This document shows, in pieces, positions 18,467 to 26,525 of a DNA stretch of 57,514 bases (position 1 is the first letter of the stretch; the number at the start of each line of letters is the position of its first letter). Under the pieces are notes generated by a model, which was given only the letters and a program-made list of their open reading frames with translations, did not search any database and was not told the origin of the DNA. The stretch spans positions 1 through 57,514 of the forward strand of contig JAHEFK010000012.1 in the NCBI GenBank assembly GCA_024640225.1. Direction: 5' to 3'. Origin of the DNA: Bacteroidota bacterium (GTDB lineage Bacteria; Bacteroidota; Bacteroidia; Chitinophagales; Chitinophagaceae). The position numbers and the translations under genes are program-made.

Positions 18467-18522
18467 ATATCCATTTCCCGTACTATTAGAGATTAAAATT
18501 TTCTTATCTCTTTACTTATATG

Positions 18523-18546
18523 AACCGAAAGAACACTATTTCGGTT
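18523..18546 (+). terminator. Weak terminator-like hairpin after apaG
   Basis: AACCGAAA / TTTCGGTT stem of 8 bp with an 8-base loop, followed by TATTT. The U-tract is short. It directly precedes the typA promoter, so it could also act in regulation there. Confidence 0.45.
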
Positions 18547-18553
18547 TATTTCC

Positions 18554-18561
18554 GTACCTTT
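18554..18561 (+). promoter_or_regulatory. Promoter of typA
   Basis: TACCTTTG, a full match to the Bacteroidota -7 box TAnnTTTG, 57 bases before the typA ATG. No good -33 TTG is seen. Confidence 0.6.
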
Positions 18562-18583
18562 GCGCCCTCATTAACAAAATAGT

Positions 18584-18606
18584 CAAAAAGTAAAATTTAC
18601 TTTTTG
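18584..18606 (+). repeat. Perfect 11-base inverted repeat in the typA leader
   Basis: CAAAAAGTAAA and TTTACTTTTTG flank a single A. It lies in the untranslated leader, 12 bases before the typA ATG. It could fold in the RNA (stem of about 9 bp with a small loop) or serve as a protein-binding operator. Function unknown. Confidence 0.55.
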
Positions 18607-18618
18607 CATTTCAATCTC

Positions 18619-20427
18619 ATGCAAATAAGAAACATTGCTATTATTGCACACGTTGACCACGGTAAAACTACGCTTGTCGACAAAATTATTCACGCAACCA
18701 AAGTGTTCAGAGACAACCAAGAAACGGGTGAGCTTATCATGGACAATAATGATTTAGAACGTGAAAGAGGTATTACCATTCTTGCAAAAAATATTGCAGT
18801 AAATTATAAAGACGTAAAAATTAACGTAATTGATACGCCTGGTCACGCCGATTTCGGTGGTGAGGTAGAGCGCGTATTGAAAATGGCAGATGGCGTTGTA
18901 TTATTAGTGGATGCTTTTGAAGGCCCAATGCCTCAAACACGTTTCGTATTACAAAAAGCTTTGAATTTAGGTTTACGCCCTATCGTGGTTATTAATAAAG
19001 TAGATAAAGCAAACTGCCGTCCAGACGAAGTGCATGATGCCGTATTCGAATTATTCTTCCAATTAGACGCAACAGAAGATCAATTAAATTTCCCAACCTA
19101 TTATGGTTCTGGTAAAAATGGTTGGTTCAACAATTCATTAACTCAAATTGAAGGTATTGCTCCATTGTTAGATGGTATCTTAGAGCATGTACCACCGCCA
19201 ACAGCGAGCGAAGGAACCATTCAATTACAAATTACTTCTTTAGATTATTCTTCTTTCTTAGGTCGAATTGCTATTGGTAAAGTAACGCGTGGAACGGTAA
19301 AAGAAAATCAAAATATCCAATTGTGTAAACTAGATGGTTCATTTACTAAAGGAAAAGTAAAAGAATTGTATGTGTTTGAGGGAATGGGTAAGAAAAGAGT
19401 AACAGAAGTAAAAGCTGGTGATATTTGTGCGGTTGTGGGTATTGAAGATTTCCAAATTGGAGAAACCATTGCAGATTTTGAACATCCAGAAGCATTAAAA
19501 ATTATTCCTATTGACGAGCCAACGATGAATATGCAGTTTAGCATTAATAATTCACCGTTCTTTGGTAAAGAAGGAAAATTTGTAACGAGTAGAAATATTA
19601 GAGATCGCCTGTATAAAGAATTAGAAAAAAATCTAGCCTTACGTGTAGAAGATACGGATGATGCCGATAAGTTTTTAGTATTCGGTCGTGGTATTCTTCA
19701 CTTGAGCGTATTGGTAGAAACTATGCGTCGTGAAGGATATGAATTAACAGTTGGTCAACCGCAAGTTATCGTTAAAGAAATTGATGGTAAAAAATGCGAG
19801 CCTTATGAAACATTAGTTGTAGACGTACCTTCAGAGTTTAGTGGTAAAGTAATTGATTTAGTTACACAACGCAAAGGTGAAATGTTGATCATGGAAACCA
19901 AAGGTGAAATGCAACATTTAGAATTTGATATTCCAAGTAGAGGTTTAATTGGTTTGCGTTCTCAAATGCTAACCGCAACAACTGGTGAAGCTGTAATGGC
20001 GCATCGTTTTAGAGAGTACAAACCATGGAAAGGTGTAATACCTGGTAGAAATAATGGTGTATTGATTAGTAAATTCACTGGTAATACAACCGCTTATTCT
20101 ATTGATAAATTACAAGATCGCGGATCGTTCTTTGTTGATCCAGGAGAAGATGTGTATGCAGGACAAATTGTTGCAGAACATATTAAACCAGGAGATTTGA
20201 ACGTGAATGCTATTGAAGGTAAAAAATTAACCAATCACCGTGCATCGGGTTCTGATGCGGCAACTTCAATTGCGCCAAAAATTCAATTAACCTTAGAAGA
20301 GTGTATGGAATATATTCAACAAGATGAGTGTATAGAAGTAACTCCACAAAATATTCGCTTACGTAAAATCTTATTAGATGAAAACGAAAGAAGCAAATAT
20401 TCTAAAATGATGAAAACAGAAGCTTAA
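18619..20427 (+). CDS. typA: Translational GTPase TypA/BipA
   Basis: 602 residues from the ATG at 18619 (MQIRNIAIIAHVDHGKTTL). An in-frame TTG upstream falls inside the inverted repeat and is less likely. G1 HVDHGKTT, G3 DTPGHADF, G4 NKVDK, then EF-G-like domains III and V and the BipA-specific C-terminal domain (PGDLNVNAIEGKKLTN). TypA is a ribosome-bound GTPase that helps 50S assembly and growth at low temperature or stress. It has its own promoter and terminator, so it is monocistronic. Confidence 0.97.
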   Translation: MQIRNIAIIAHVDHGKTTLVDKIIHATKVFRDNQETGELIMDNNDLERERGITILAKNIAVNYKDVKINVIDTPGHADFGGEVERVLKMADGVVLLVDAFEGPMPQTRFVLQKALNLGLRPIVVINKVDKANCRPDEVHDAVFELFFQLDATEDQLNFPTYYGSGKNGWFNNSLTQIEGIAPLLDGILEHVPPPTASEGTIQLQITSLDYSSFLGRIAIGKVTRGTVKENQNIQLCKLDGSFTKGKVKELYVFEGMGKKRVTEVKAGDICAVVGIEDFQIGETIADFEHPEALKIIPIDEPTMNMQFSINNSPFFGKEGKFVTSRNIRDRLYKELEKNLALRVEDTDDADKFLVFGRGILHLSVLVETMRREGYELTVGQPQVIVKEIDGKKCEPYETLVVDVPSEFSGKVIDLVTQRKGEMLIMETKGEMQHLEFDIPSRGLIGLRSQMLTATTGEAVMAHRFREYKPWKGVIPGRNNGVLISKFTGNTTAYSIDKLQDRGSFFVDPGEDVYAGQIVAEHIKPGDLNVNAIEGKKLTNHRASGSDAATSIAPKIQLTLEECMEYIQQDECIEVTPQNIRLRKILLDENERSKYSKMMKTEA

Positions 20428-20433
20428 AATAAT

Positions 20434-20459
20434 AACCCACCTTGATGGTGGGTTTTTTA
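20434..20459 (+). terminator. Rho-independent terminator of typA
   Basis: AACCCACC / GGTGGGTT stem with a 5-base loop, followed by a T-run, starting 6 bases after the stop. Confidence 0.9.
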
Positions 20460-20503
20460 TTTAAGCATACATTTGTAATTGATAGTTTATAACAATAAGT
20501 AGT

Positions 20504-21124
20504 ATGGAATTAAAAGATATTGCTGCCTTTAAAGCGACTCCTCAAATTCGGGAACAGTTAGAAAAGTTTGGTATAAAAAAAGCATATGCCGAAGGCAGTG
20601 TCATTATACAAGAGCATCATTATATCAATGCTATCCCTATCGTACTAATTGGAAGTATACGCGTAATGCGTGTTGATGATGATGGAAGAGAGTTGTTGTT
20701 ATATTATATCAAAGCCGGTGAAAGTTGTATAATGTCTTTTTTAAGTGGCTTACATCAAGATACAAGCAAAATAAAAGCAGTGGCCGAAGAAGATACAGAG
20801 ATCTTATTTATACCTATAGAAAAAGTAAGTTTGTTGATTAAAGAATACCCCGAATGGCTAGATTATATTTTTAAATTGTATCACAAACGCTTCGAAGAAT
20901 TATTAGAAGTAGTAAATGCTGTAGCGTTTAAAAAACTAGACGAACGTTTGTTGGATTTTATAAAAACAAAAGCCAATTTAAATCAATCTAAAGAAATACA
21001 CATCACACACGAACAAATAGCTAATGAATTAGGAAGCGCAAGGGTAGTGGTTTCTAGGTTGTTGAAACAGTTAGAAGAAGACGGAGTTATAACCCTGGGT
21101 AGAAATAAAATATTCCTTGTGTAA
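20504..21124 (+). CDS. Crp/Fnr-family transcription regulator
   Basis: 206 residues. N-terminal cyclic-nucleotide-binding-type beta barrel (about 15-130), a long dimerisation helix, and a C-terminal winged helix with THEQIANELGSARVVVSRLLKQLE recognition region (about 160-185, listed by its two halves). A single cysteine, C75 in AGESCIMS, is in the sensor domain. The cAMP-contacting Gly-Glu/Arg-Ser pattern of true Crp is not evident. It is followed after 57 bases by a set of rhodanese, OsmC and thioredoxin genes, which it probably controls, perhaps in response to redox or sulfane-sulfur signals (inference). Confidence 0.88.
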   Translation: MELKDIAAFKATPQIREQLEKFGIKKAYAEGSVIIQEHHYINAIPIVLIGSIRVMRVDDDGRELLLYYIKAGESCIMSFLSGLHQDTSKIKAVAEEDTEILFIPIEKVSLLIKEYPEWLDYIFKLYHKRFEELLEVVNAVAFKKLDERLLDFIKTKANLNQSKEIHITHEQIANELGSARVVVSRLLKQLEEDGVITLGRNKIFLV

Positions 21125-21156
21125 CAAAAGTTGCCAAGTGCATCAAGGTGAAAATA

Positions 21157-21164
21157 TAATTTTG
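21157..21164 (+). promoter_or_regulatory. Promoter of the rhodanese-OsmC-thioredoxin operon
   Basis: TAATTTTG matches TAnnTTTG. A TTG at 21131-21133 lies 23 bases upstream, an acceptable -33 distance. The box is 17 bases before the first rhodanese ATG. Confidence 0.6.
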
Positions 21165-21181
21165 TTCTAAATTTAATTCAC

Positions 21182-21460
21182 ATGATACAACAACTCATTA
21201 GAGAAAAAAAAGGCACTATCATTGATGTGCGAACCCCCGCAGAATTTATGGGCGGCAATGCTGTAGATTCTATAAATATTCCGCTTCAAGAATTACCTAG
21301 TCGTGTAGATGAAATAAAAAACCTTGAGGCGCCTTATATATTATGCTGTGCGTCTGGCGGTAGAAGCGGACAAGCACATCACTACCTTAGTCAGCTTGGC
21401 TTAGCAACCTATAATGCCGGTTCTTGGTTAGATGTAAATTATATTCAATCTTTAAAATAA
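21182..21460 (+). CDS. Single-domain rhodanese (sulfurtransferase)
   Basis: 92 residues, one rhodanese domain. The active loop is CCASGGRS, with the persulfide-forming cysteine in CASGGRS; DVRTPAEF near the N-terminus is the usual family start. Single-domain rhodaneses move sulfane sulfur between small thiols and proteins in the cytoplasm. First gene of a five-gene run; the next rhodanese starts 5 bases after its stop. Confidence 0.92.
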   Translation: MIQQLIREKKGTIIDVRTPAEFMGGNAVDSINIPLQELPSRVDEIKNLEAPYILCCASGGRSGQAHHYLSQLGLATYNAGSWLDVNYIQSLK

Positions 21461-21465
21461 CTAGG

Positions 21466-21780
21466 ATGATAACGACACTAAAAAAATTATTTGGCATAGG
21501 CCCAGCAGTAGATTATAAAATTTTACTAAAGCAAGGCGCTGTAATTTTAGATGTACGCACGCCCGGAGAGTTTGCTGCTGGTCATGTAAAAGGTTCGATT
21601 AATATTCCTGTTGATCAATTAGCAAAAAGCACAACACAATTAAAAAATAAAAACCAAATTATCATTACTTGTTGTGCAAGTGGCATGCGCAGTGCCAGTG
21701 CCAAATCCTATTTGAAAAATGCAGGCTATCAATCGGTTTATAATGCCGGTTCTTGGCATAATTTAAATTCAAAAATTTAA
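21466..21780 (+). CDS. Second single-domain rhodanese
   Basis: 104 residues from the ATG at 21466; an in-frame start at 21424 would overlap the previous gene and adds non-family residues. It has DVRTPGEFAAGHVKGSINIP and the active loop CCASGMRS. A short hydrophobic N-terminus (ITTLKKLFGIG) precedes the domain. It is a paralogue of the preceding gene, with a nearly shared C-terminus (YNAGSW), so the pair probably arose by duplication. Confidence 0.92.
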   Translation: MITTLKKLFGIGPAVDYKILLKQGAVILDVRTPGEFAAGHVKGSINIPVDQLAKSTTQLKNKNQIIITCCASGMRSASAKSYLKNAGYQSVYNAGSWHNLNSKI

Positions 21781-21784
21781 TGTT

Positions 21785-22222
21785 ATGGATGCACATGAAT
21801 ATGTAGTCAATGTCGATTGGAAGGCTGATCGCTTAGGGGTTTTATCTTCTGTTGAACTACCTGCTGAAATAAATATTGAAGTAGCCACGCCTCCCCAGTT
21901 CCCGAAAGGCATACCGAATGTGTGGTCGCCTGAGCATCTGTTTACCGCAGCGGTGGTGAGTTGTTTCATGACTACTTTTTTATCGATTGCCGAAAACTCT
22001 AAACTAGACTTTTCCAAATTTTCTTGTAGCGCAAAAGGAAAACTAGAGCAAGTAGAAGGAAAATTAAAAATGACTTCGGTGCGGTTACAACCTAGTATTT
22101 GTATTGCTGATACAGCACAGAAAGAAAAGGTAGCGCGCGTTATGCAAAAAGCAGAAGCAGCTTGTTTAATTTCTAATTCTATTACGGCAAGTGTACAATT
22201 AAATCCAACCCTTTATGTTTAA
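21785..22222 (+). CDS. OsmC-family peroxiredoxin-like protein
   Basis: 145 residues. Both redox cysteines of the family are present: one in AAVVSCFMTTF and one in AEAACLISNSI. N-terminal WSPEHLFTAA is typical. OsmC/Ohr proteins reduce organic or lipid hydroperoxides, and some relatives handle persulfides. It lies 4 bases after the second rhodanese, and its 3' end overlaps the next gene by 8 bases. Confidence 0.88.
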   Translation: MDAHEYVVNVDWKADRLGVLSSVELPAEINIEVATPPQFPKGIPNVWSPEHLFTAAVVSCFMTTFLSIAENSKLDFSKFSCSAKGKLEQVEGKLKMTSVRLQPSICIADTAQKEKVARVMQKAEAACLISNSITASVQLNPTLYV

Positions 22223-22457
22223 GGCATTAAAATATAGAATGCTTACTAACTGGACCTTAATCAGAGCCATTTATTTAATTATGGGATTCATAGTGCTCCT
22301 TCAGTCTGTGATGGTGTATCAATTAGCGGGTATTTTATTTGGCACTTATTTTATGGCTATGGGTTTGTTTGCTTTTGGATGTGCATCGGGATCTTGTTTT
22401 GGAGGTCAATGCACTACGGAAGATCGACCAATAAATAAAAATATATCTCATGAATAA
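22215..22457 (+). CDS. Small membrane protein, DUF2892/YgaP-TM-like
   Basis: 80 residues with two hydrophobic helices (about 18-35 and 38-58) and a cysteine cluster ACASGSCFGGQC after them. It resembles the transmembrane part of YgaP, where a rhodanese domain is fused to this module; here rhodanese and membrane part are separate genes in one operon. It may help move thiocyanate or sulfur species across the inner membrane (inference). The start overlaps OsmC by 8 bases and its end overlaps the thioredoxin gene by 8. Confidence 0.7.
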   Translation: MFKALKYRMLTNWTLIRAIYLIMGFIVLLQSVMVYQLAGILFGTYFMAMGLFAFGCASGSCFGGQCTTEDRPINKNISHE

Positions 22458-22746
22458 ATTACAAGAACTTATCAATAGTGAGAAACCAACGCTCATCGAT
22501 TTTTTTGCAGAATGGTGTGGCCCATGCAAAACGATGAAACCTATTTTAGAAGAGCTAAAACAAAAAGTGGGCGATAATGTTACTATTATTAAAATAGATG
22601 TAGATAAAAATCCAGCTATTGCTGCTCAGTTTGCTATTCAATCCATACCCACCCTTATTATTTTTAAAAAAGGAACTATTGTGTGGCGACAAATGGGTGC
22701 AGTGCCAGCCAATATCTTAGAAAAGCAATTGCAAAATTATTATTGA
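22450..22746 (+). CDS. Thioredoxin
   Basis: 98 residues, one thioredoxin domain with the active site WCGPC (W22-C26) and the cis-proline segment SIPTLIIF. Cytoplasmic disulfide/persulfide reductant. Last gene of the operon; it could recycle the rhodaneses and OsmC. No terminator is visible after it. Confidence 0.93.
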   Translation: MNKLQELINSEKPTLIDFFAEWCGPCKTMKPILEELKQKVGDNVTIIKIDVDKNPAIAAQFAIQSIPTLIIFKKGTIVWRQMGAVPANILEKQLQNYY

Positions 22747-22778
22747 TTGTTTTAACACCTAATGTATAGTACATGCAT

Positions 22779-22786
22779 TAATTTTG
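22779..22786 (+). promoter_or_regulatory. Possible promoter of the Rossmann-fold gene
   Basis: TAATTTTG matches TAnnTTTG, 14 bases before the ATG; no -33 element is evident. Confidence 0.45.
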
Positions 22787-22800
22787 AAAAAAATTAATTT

Positions 22801-23457
22801 ATGAATATACTAATAACCGGCGCAAGTGGTATGGTGGGTGAAGGTGTTTTACATGTTGCTTTACAGCAGAACGATATACATCAAGTGGTGGTGGTAGGAA
22901 GAACTTCTTGTGGTGTTCAGCATCCTAAGTTAACAGAGTATTTAGTTGCCGATTTTACAGATATCAGTTCTTGTATTACCGCATTATCATCAATAGATGC
23001 CTGTTTTTTCTGTGCAGGTGTTTCTTCGGTAGGAAAAAACGAATCTACTTTTCGATATTTAACCTATGCTATTACCATGGCTTTTGCAAAGCAATTATTA
23101 TCTGTTAATCCTAAGTGTACGTTTAGTTATATTTCTGGTGTGGGTACCGATAGTACTGAAAAAGGAAAAATAATGTGGGCGAGAGTAAAAGGAAAAACAG
23201 AAAATGATTTATTGCAATTAGGCTTTAAAGCCGTTTATAATTTCAGACCAAGTTATTTGAAGCCTATACCAGGTATGCAACATACGCAACCCTATTATAA
23301 GTATATAGACTGGATGTATCCGGTATTTAATGCGCTAGCACCAGCGTATTTTTCTACTTTAGAAGAGTTGGCTTTAGCAATGATTAATGCAAGCAGCACT
23401 AACGAAGTGCAAGGTGCAAAAGAGGTTAAAGACATTAAACGATTAAGTAAAAAATAG
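22801..23457 (+). CDS. NAD(P)-binding Rossmann-fold protein (atypical SDR/epimerase-like)
   Basis: 218 residues. N-terminal dinucleotide-binding GASGMVGEG and a parallel alpha/beta pattern; the segment TFSYISGVGTDSTEKG followed by ARVKGKTE aligns with the active region of atypical short-chain dehydrogenases, where the usual YxxxK is changed. Similar proteins are annotated as epimerases or NAD-dependent sugar modifiers; no specific substrate can be given. The small membrane-protein gene follows after 4 bases. Confidence 0.75.
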   Translation: MNILITGASGMVGEGVLHVALQQNDIHQVVVVGRTSCGVQHPKLTEYLVADFTDISSCITALSSIDACFFCAGVSSVGKNESTFRYLTYAITMAFAKQLLSVNPKCTFSYISGVGTDSTEKGKIMWARVKGKTENDLLQLGFKAVYNFRPSYLKPIPGMQHTQPYYKYIDWMYPVFNALAPAYFSTLEELALAMINASSTNEVQGAKEVKDIKRLSKK

Positions 23458-23461
23458 GGCT

Positions 23462-23743
23462 ATGAAAATTAACGAACGCTTATTGTTCACACTTTATATT
23501 TTGGGTGCTTTATGTGTGCTTTTGGGGATGTTGGGTAAATTACAACATTGGCAAAATGCTCCTGGCATTATGTTTATTGGCTTTTTGATAAGTGCGTTTT
23601 TTATTGTGTTGGCCATATTAGAAATACATCAATCCACCAAAATAAATTATCAAGAAAAAATATTCTGGACAATTGCTATGATTTTTTTTAGCACTCTTGC
23701 CGGTATTTATTATTTGTTGAAAGCAAGAAAAGAAATACTTTAA
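23462..23743 (+). CDS. Small three-helix membrane protein, GldL-like
   Basis: 93 residues with three hydrophobic segments (about 9-26, 34-52, 67-85). GMLGKLQHWQNAPGIMFIG resembles the N-terminal membrane hairpin of the gliding/T9SS motor protein GldL. It lacks the long cytoplasmic part of GldL, so it is not the motor subunit itself. It ends 3 bases from the end of the convergent barrel gene. Confidence 0.5.
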   Translation: MKINERLLFTLYILGALCVLLGMLGKLQHWQNAPGIMFIGFLISAFFIVLAILEIHQSTKINYQEKIFWTIAMIFFSTLAGIYYLLKARKEIL

Positions 23744-23746
23744 TAA

Positions 23747-25021
23747 TTACAATCTGAAATTTACCGCTACGCGTAGGCTGTGATTATTTTTCTGTAAATC
23801 AGGCATCCAATTCACAAGCGGTGTTTGCTGCCAACCATCAGGTGAGGTCGTACCGCCAGCGCCGGCAAAATAAGGTATATTGCTATTTCTATAACTATAT
23901 TCTAATCGTAATGTATAAAAATCGTTTGGCATTATATCAATCGTGCTAGTAAGCTGCGTAATGTTAAGTGATGGATTACTCATAGTGCTTAATGCGATAT
24001 TATAAGGATTCAATTCTTGCGTGCAGGGAGCAATAGCTAAATAAGCCCCTTTGTTTTTAAGTGCATCTACACGCAAAGTCCAGGCTAGTTTATTATTATG
24101 AAACCACAAACGATGGCTAAGCGCTGCACCAACGATATTGTTAGTTCCCTCAAAACCATAATGCGTATTTAAACAAAAAGCAGCTTGCGATATTTTACCT
24201 TTTGATTTAGGTAGGTAACGATAGAGCACGCTATTATCATGATGAAAACGAGTGGTTCCAATTTTACTATCTTTTCCTAAATAGAAATTAGCCACCAATT
24301 GTAAGTTTTCATGAGGTCTGTAATAATTAGAACTACCTATTCCTAAACTATTATTCCAAGCATTATACGATTGCCATCCGTTGAGCAACCATAATTCTGT
24401 ACGAAAGTTTTTGGTTGGGTATACTTGTAATCGAGCCCCGGAAAAATAAAAAGGAGTAAACTCACAAATCGTAGAACGTTGATAGCACCAATTTTCTTGT
24501 GTCACATAACTTTCCAATCCAATATAACTCATGAAAATGCCCATCTCTACATTTATGCCATACCATTTATTGAAATGATAACCCGCTGCAGCTTCGCGAA
24601 TATTTTTTAAATTCTGAAGGTTATTATTTTTACCCCTCATAGCAGTAGCGTCTTGATCTTGAATAATGCTTAACATCGATCCGGTTTGCAACCACAAACG
24701 ACCAATCATGTTTTTATAATTACTTTCAATGCCAATTGTGGCCATGTTGAGTGTAAATTCATTATTGCGACCAATGGTAGCCGATGCGTTGTGAGTATGA
24801 TCTATTGGGTTAGAAAAATCGTAATTGATATAAGCATCTACCAATGCCACTCCAGTAAGTATCGTATTATTGTCTTTATCTTTTAGTACTAATGGAAAAT
24901 CTTTCTGTCTATTTTGCCCATTCATCCATGTAAGATCCATGCCTTCGAAAGGGATTTTTTCTTGGGCTATAGTAAGGCTATATAAACAACAGTTTATAGC
25001 AAAGAGCAATAATTTTTTCAT
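23747..25021 (-). CDS. Outer-membrane beta-barrel protein (BBP2/OmpL-like)
   Basis: 424 residues: signal peptide to about residue 19 (SLTIAQ), then an almost entirely beta pattern ending in an aromatic-rich terminal strand with F at the end region (VAVNFRL). GMDLTWMNGQNRQKDFP is typical of the putative beta-barrel porin-2 family of Bacteroidota. It probably forms a pore or carries an outer-membrane cargo. It is the last gene of a minus-strand run that starts with the BatA-type protein; 12 bases separate it from the glycosyltransferase. Confidence 0.8.
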   Translation of the reverse strand: MKKLLLFAINCCLYSLTIAQEKIPFEGMDLTWMNGQNRQKDFPLVLKDKDNNTILTGVALVDAYINYDFSNPIDHTHNASATIGRNNEFTLNMATIGIESNYKNMIGRLWLQTGSMLSIIQDQDATAMRGKNNNLQNLKNIREAAAGYHFNKWYGINVEMGIFMSYIGLESYVTQENWCYQRSTICEFTPFYFSGARLQVYPTKNFRTELWLLNGWQSYNAWNNSLGIGSSNYYRPHENLQLVANFYLGKDSKIGTTRFHHDNSVLYRYLPKSKGKISQAAFCLNTHYGFEGTNNIVGAALSHRLWFHNNKLAWTLRVDALKNKGAYLAIAPCTQELNPYNIALSTMSNPSLNITQLTSTIDIMPNDFYTLRLEYSYRNSNIPYFAGAGGTTSPDGWQQTPLVNWMPDLQKNNHSLRVAVNFRL

Positions 25022-25033
25022 AAGTACTAATTT

Positions 25034-25978
25034 TTATAATCCGATTTTTTCATCAATCAAATACACGTTTCGTTCTGCTGCGTTGCGCGTAATTAATTCA
25101 CCCATATAACCCGCTAAAAAGAATTGGGTGCCCATAATCATAGTGCTTAGGGCAATATAGAATAAAGGTTTATTAGTTAATCCATAATCTACACTGGTAA
25201 ATTTAGATACGATTAAGACGGCTACACTAAAGAATCCAACTAAGAACATAAGCGAACCGATAAGTCCAAAAAAGTGCATCGGTCGTTTTCCAAATTTGCT
25301 AATAAACTGTATGGTTAATAAATCTAAGAAGCCGTTTACAAAGCGTTCCCAACCAAATTTAGTAGTGCCATATTTTCTTGCTCTATGTTGCACTACGCGT
25401 TCGCCAATTTTTCTGAAGCCAGCCCATTTTGCCAATACCGGAATATAGCGATGCATTTCACCAAAGACTTCAATGCTCTTAATCACTTTTTTACGATATG
25501 CTTTCAGGCCACAATTAAAATCATTAAGCTGTATGCCACTCATGCCACGCGTTACCGCATTAAATAATTTTGAGGGAATATTTTTAGTGAGTTTATTATC
25601 GAATCGTTTTTGTTTCCATCCACTTACTAAATCGTAGCCCTCGGTAACAATCATTTCATAGAGCCCTGGAATTTCATCAGGACTATCTTGCAAGTCGGCA
25701 TCCATGGTAATTACTACCTTTCCTTGCGCTGCTTTAAAGCCTTCATTAAGCGCAGCACTTTTACCATAATTGCGCTGAAACTTAATACCCTTAACTGGAA
25801 ATTGATTTGCTAAGTTTTGAATAACATGCCAACTGTTGTCGGTACTACCATCATTTATCATGATCACTTCATAGGCATATCCCTTTTGAGAACACACCTC
25901 ATGTATCCAAGTGCACAATTCGGGTAAAGACTCTTCTTCGTTGTATAAGGGAATAATGATAGAAAGATCGTAGTTCAT
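25034..25978 (-). CDS. Family 2 glycosyltransferase with C-terminal membrane helices (DPM1/GtrB-like)
   Basis: 314 residues. GT-A nucleotide-binding IIPLYNEEESL at the N-terminus, the metal-binding DADLQDSPDE, and FNCGLKAYRKKV; two membrane helices near the C-terminus (about 235-255 and 270-290). Enzymes of this group transfer a sugar from a nucleotide donor to undecaprenyl phosphate at the inner membrane for later use in the envelope. Spaced by 2 bases from the DUF4199 gene upstream. Confidence 0.9.
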   Translation of the reverse strand: MNYDLSIIIPLYNEEESLPELCTWIHEVCSQKGYAYEVIMINDGSTDNSWHVIQNLANQFPVKGIKFQRNYGKSAALNEGFKAAQGKVVITMDADLQDSPDEIPGLYEMIVTEGYDLVSGWKQKRFDNKLTKNIPSKLFNAVTRGMSGIQLNDFNCGLKAYRKKVIKSIEVFGEMHRYIPVLAKWAGFRKIGERVVQHRARKYGTTKFGWERFVNGFLDLLTIQFISKFGKRPMHFFGLIGSLMFLVGFFSVAVLIVSKFTSVDYGLTNKPLFYIALSTMIMGTQFFLAGYMGELITRNAAERNVYLIDEKIGL

Positions 25979-25980
25979 AA

Positions 25981-26520
25981 TTATACCGTTTCAGCTGGTT
26001 TATTTTTTTTAATGATAGCAGCAATGATAAAATTCACAATACCGTATCCTATTAAACTTTGTGCATAGGCAAAAAGCACTTTGCTTATTTTTAAACTGTC
26101 TTTTGTTTTTGCTTCCATGGCTTCCATGGCTTGGTCTATAGTTTCTTCTGGTGCTTTCATGCGCTCCATTAATTCAATGCTACCCGCTTTTATTTTATCT
26201 ACTAAATTGGGATCAATAGTACTTGCATAGATATAACCATATACTGCATTGATGAAGGTTGCAATTACGGTAGTTATAAACAAAGCGCTAAAAGCTTCTT
26301 TGATAGTGATATAGCCACCCATTGCTTTTCTTTGTTGAAGGCCACTAAGCACAATGCCGATTAACCCGCCAATAAGGATAACAAAATTCATTACAGAATA
26401 GAGTATAAAATTGTCTATCCAATATAAATTGTTGATTGTTGTGAAAAACATCATCCCAAAGCCGATAAACAAACCGAACTTAACAGGTATCGCGTTTTTT
26501 GAAAAGTTATTATGTTCCAT
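25981..26520 (-). CDS. DUF4199 membrane protein
   Basis: 179 residues with four hydrophobic helices (about 13-32, 38-58, 78-100, 145-168) and a charged helix between the third and fourth (MERMKAPEETIDQAMEAMEA region). DUF4199 is restricted mostly to Bacteroidota and has no known function, but it often neighbours a glycosyltransferase and a dihydroorotase as here. A TACCTTTA (minus) -7-like box lies at 26541-26548, inside the end of the upstream gene. Confidence 0.8.
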   Translation of the reverse strand: MEHNNFSKNAIPVKFGLFIGFGMMFFTTINNLYWIDNFILYSVMNFVILIGGLIGIVLSGLQQRKAMGGYITIKEAFSALFITTVIATFINAVYGYIYASTIDPNLVDKIKAGSIELMERMKAPEETIDQAMEAMEAKTKDSLKISKVLFAYAQSLIGYGIVNFIIAAIIKKNKPAETV

Positions 26521-26525
26521 AGAAA

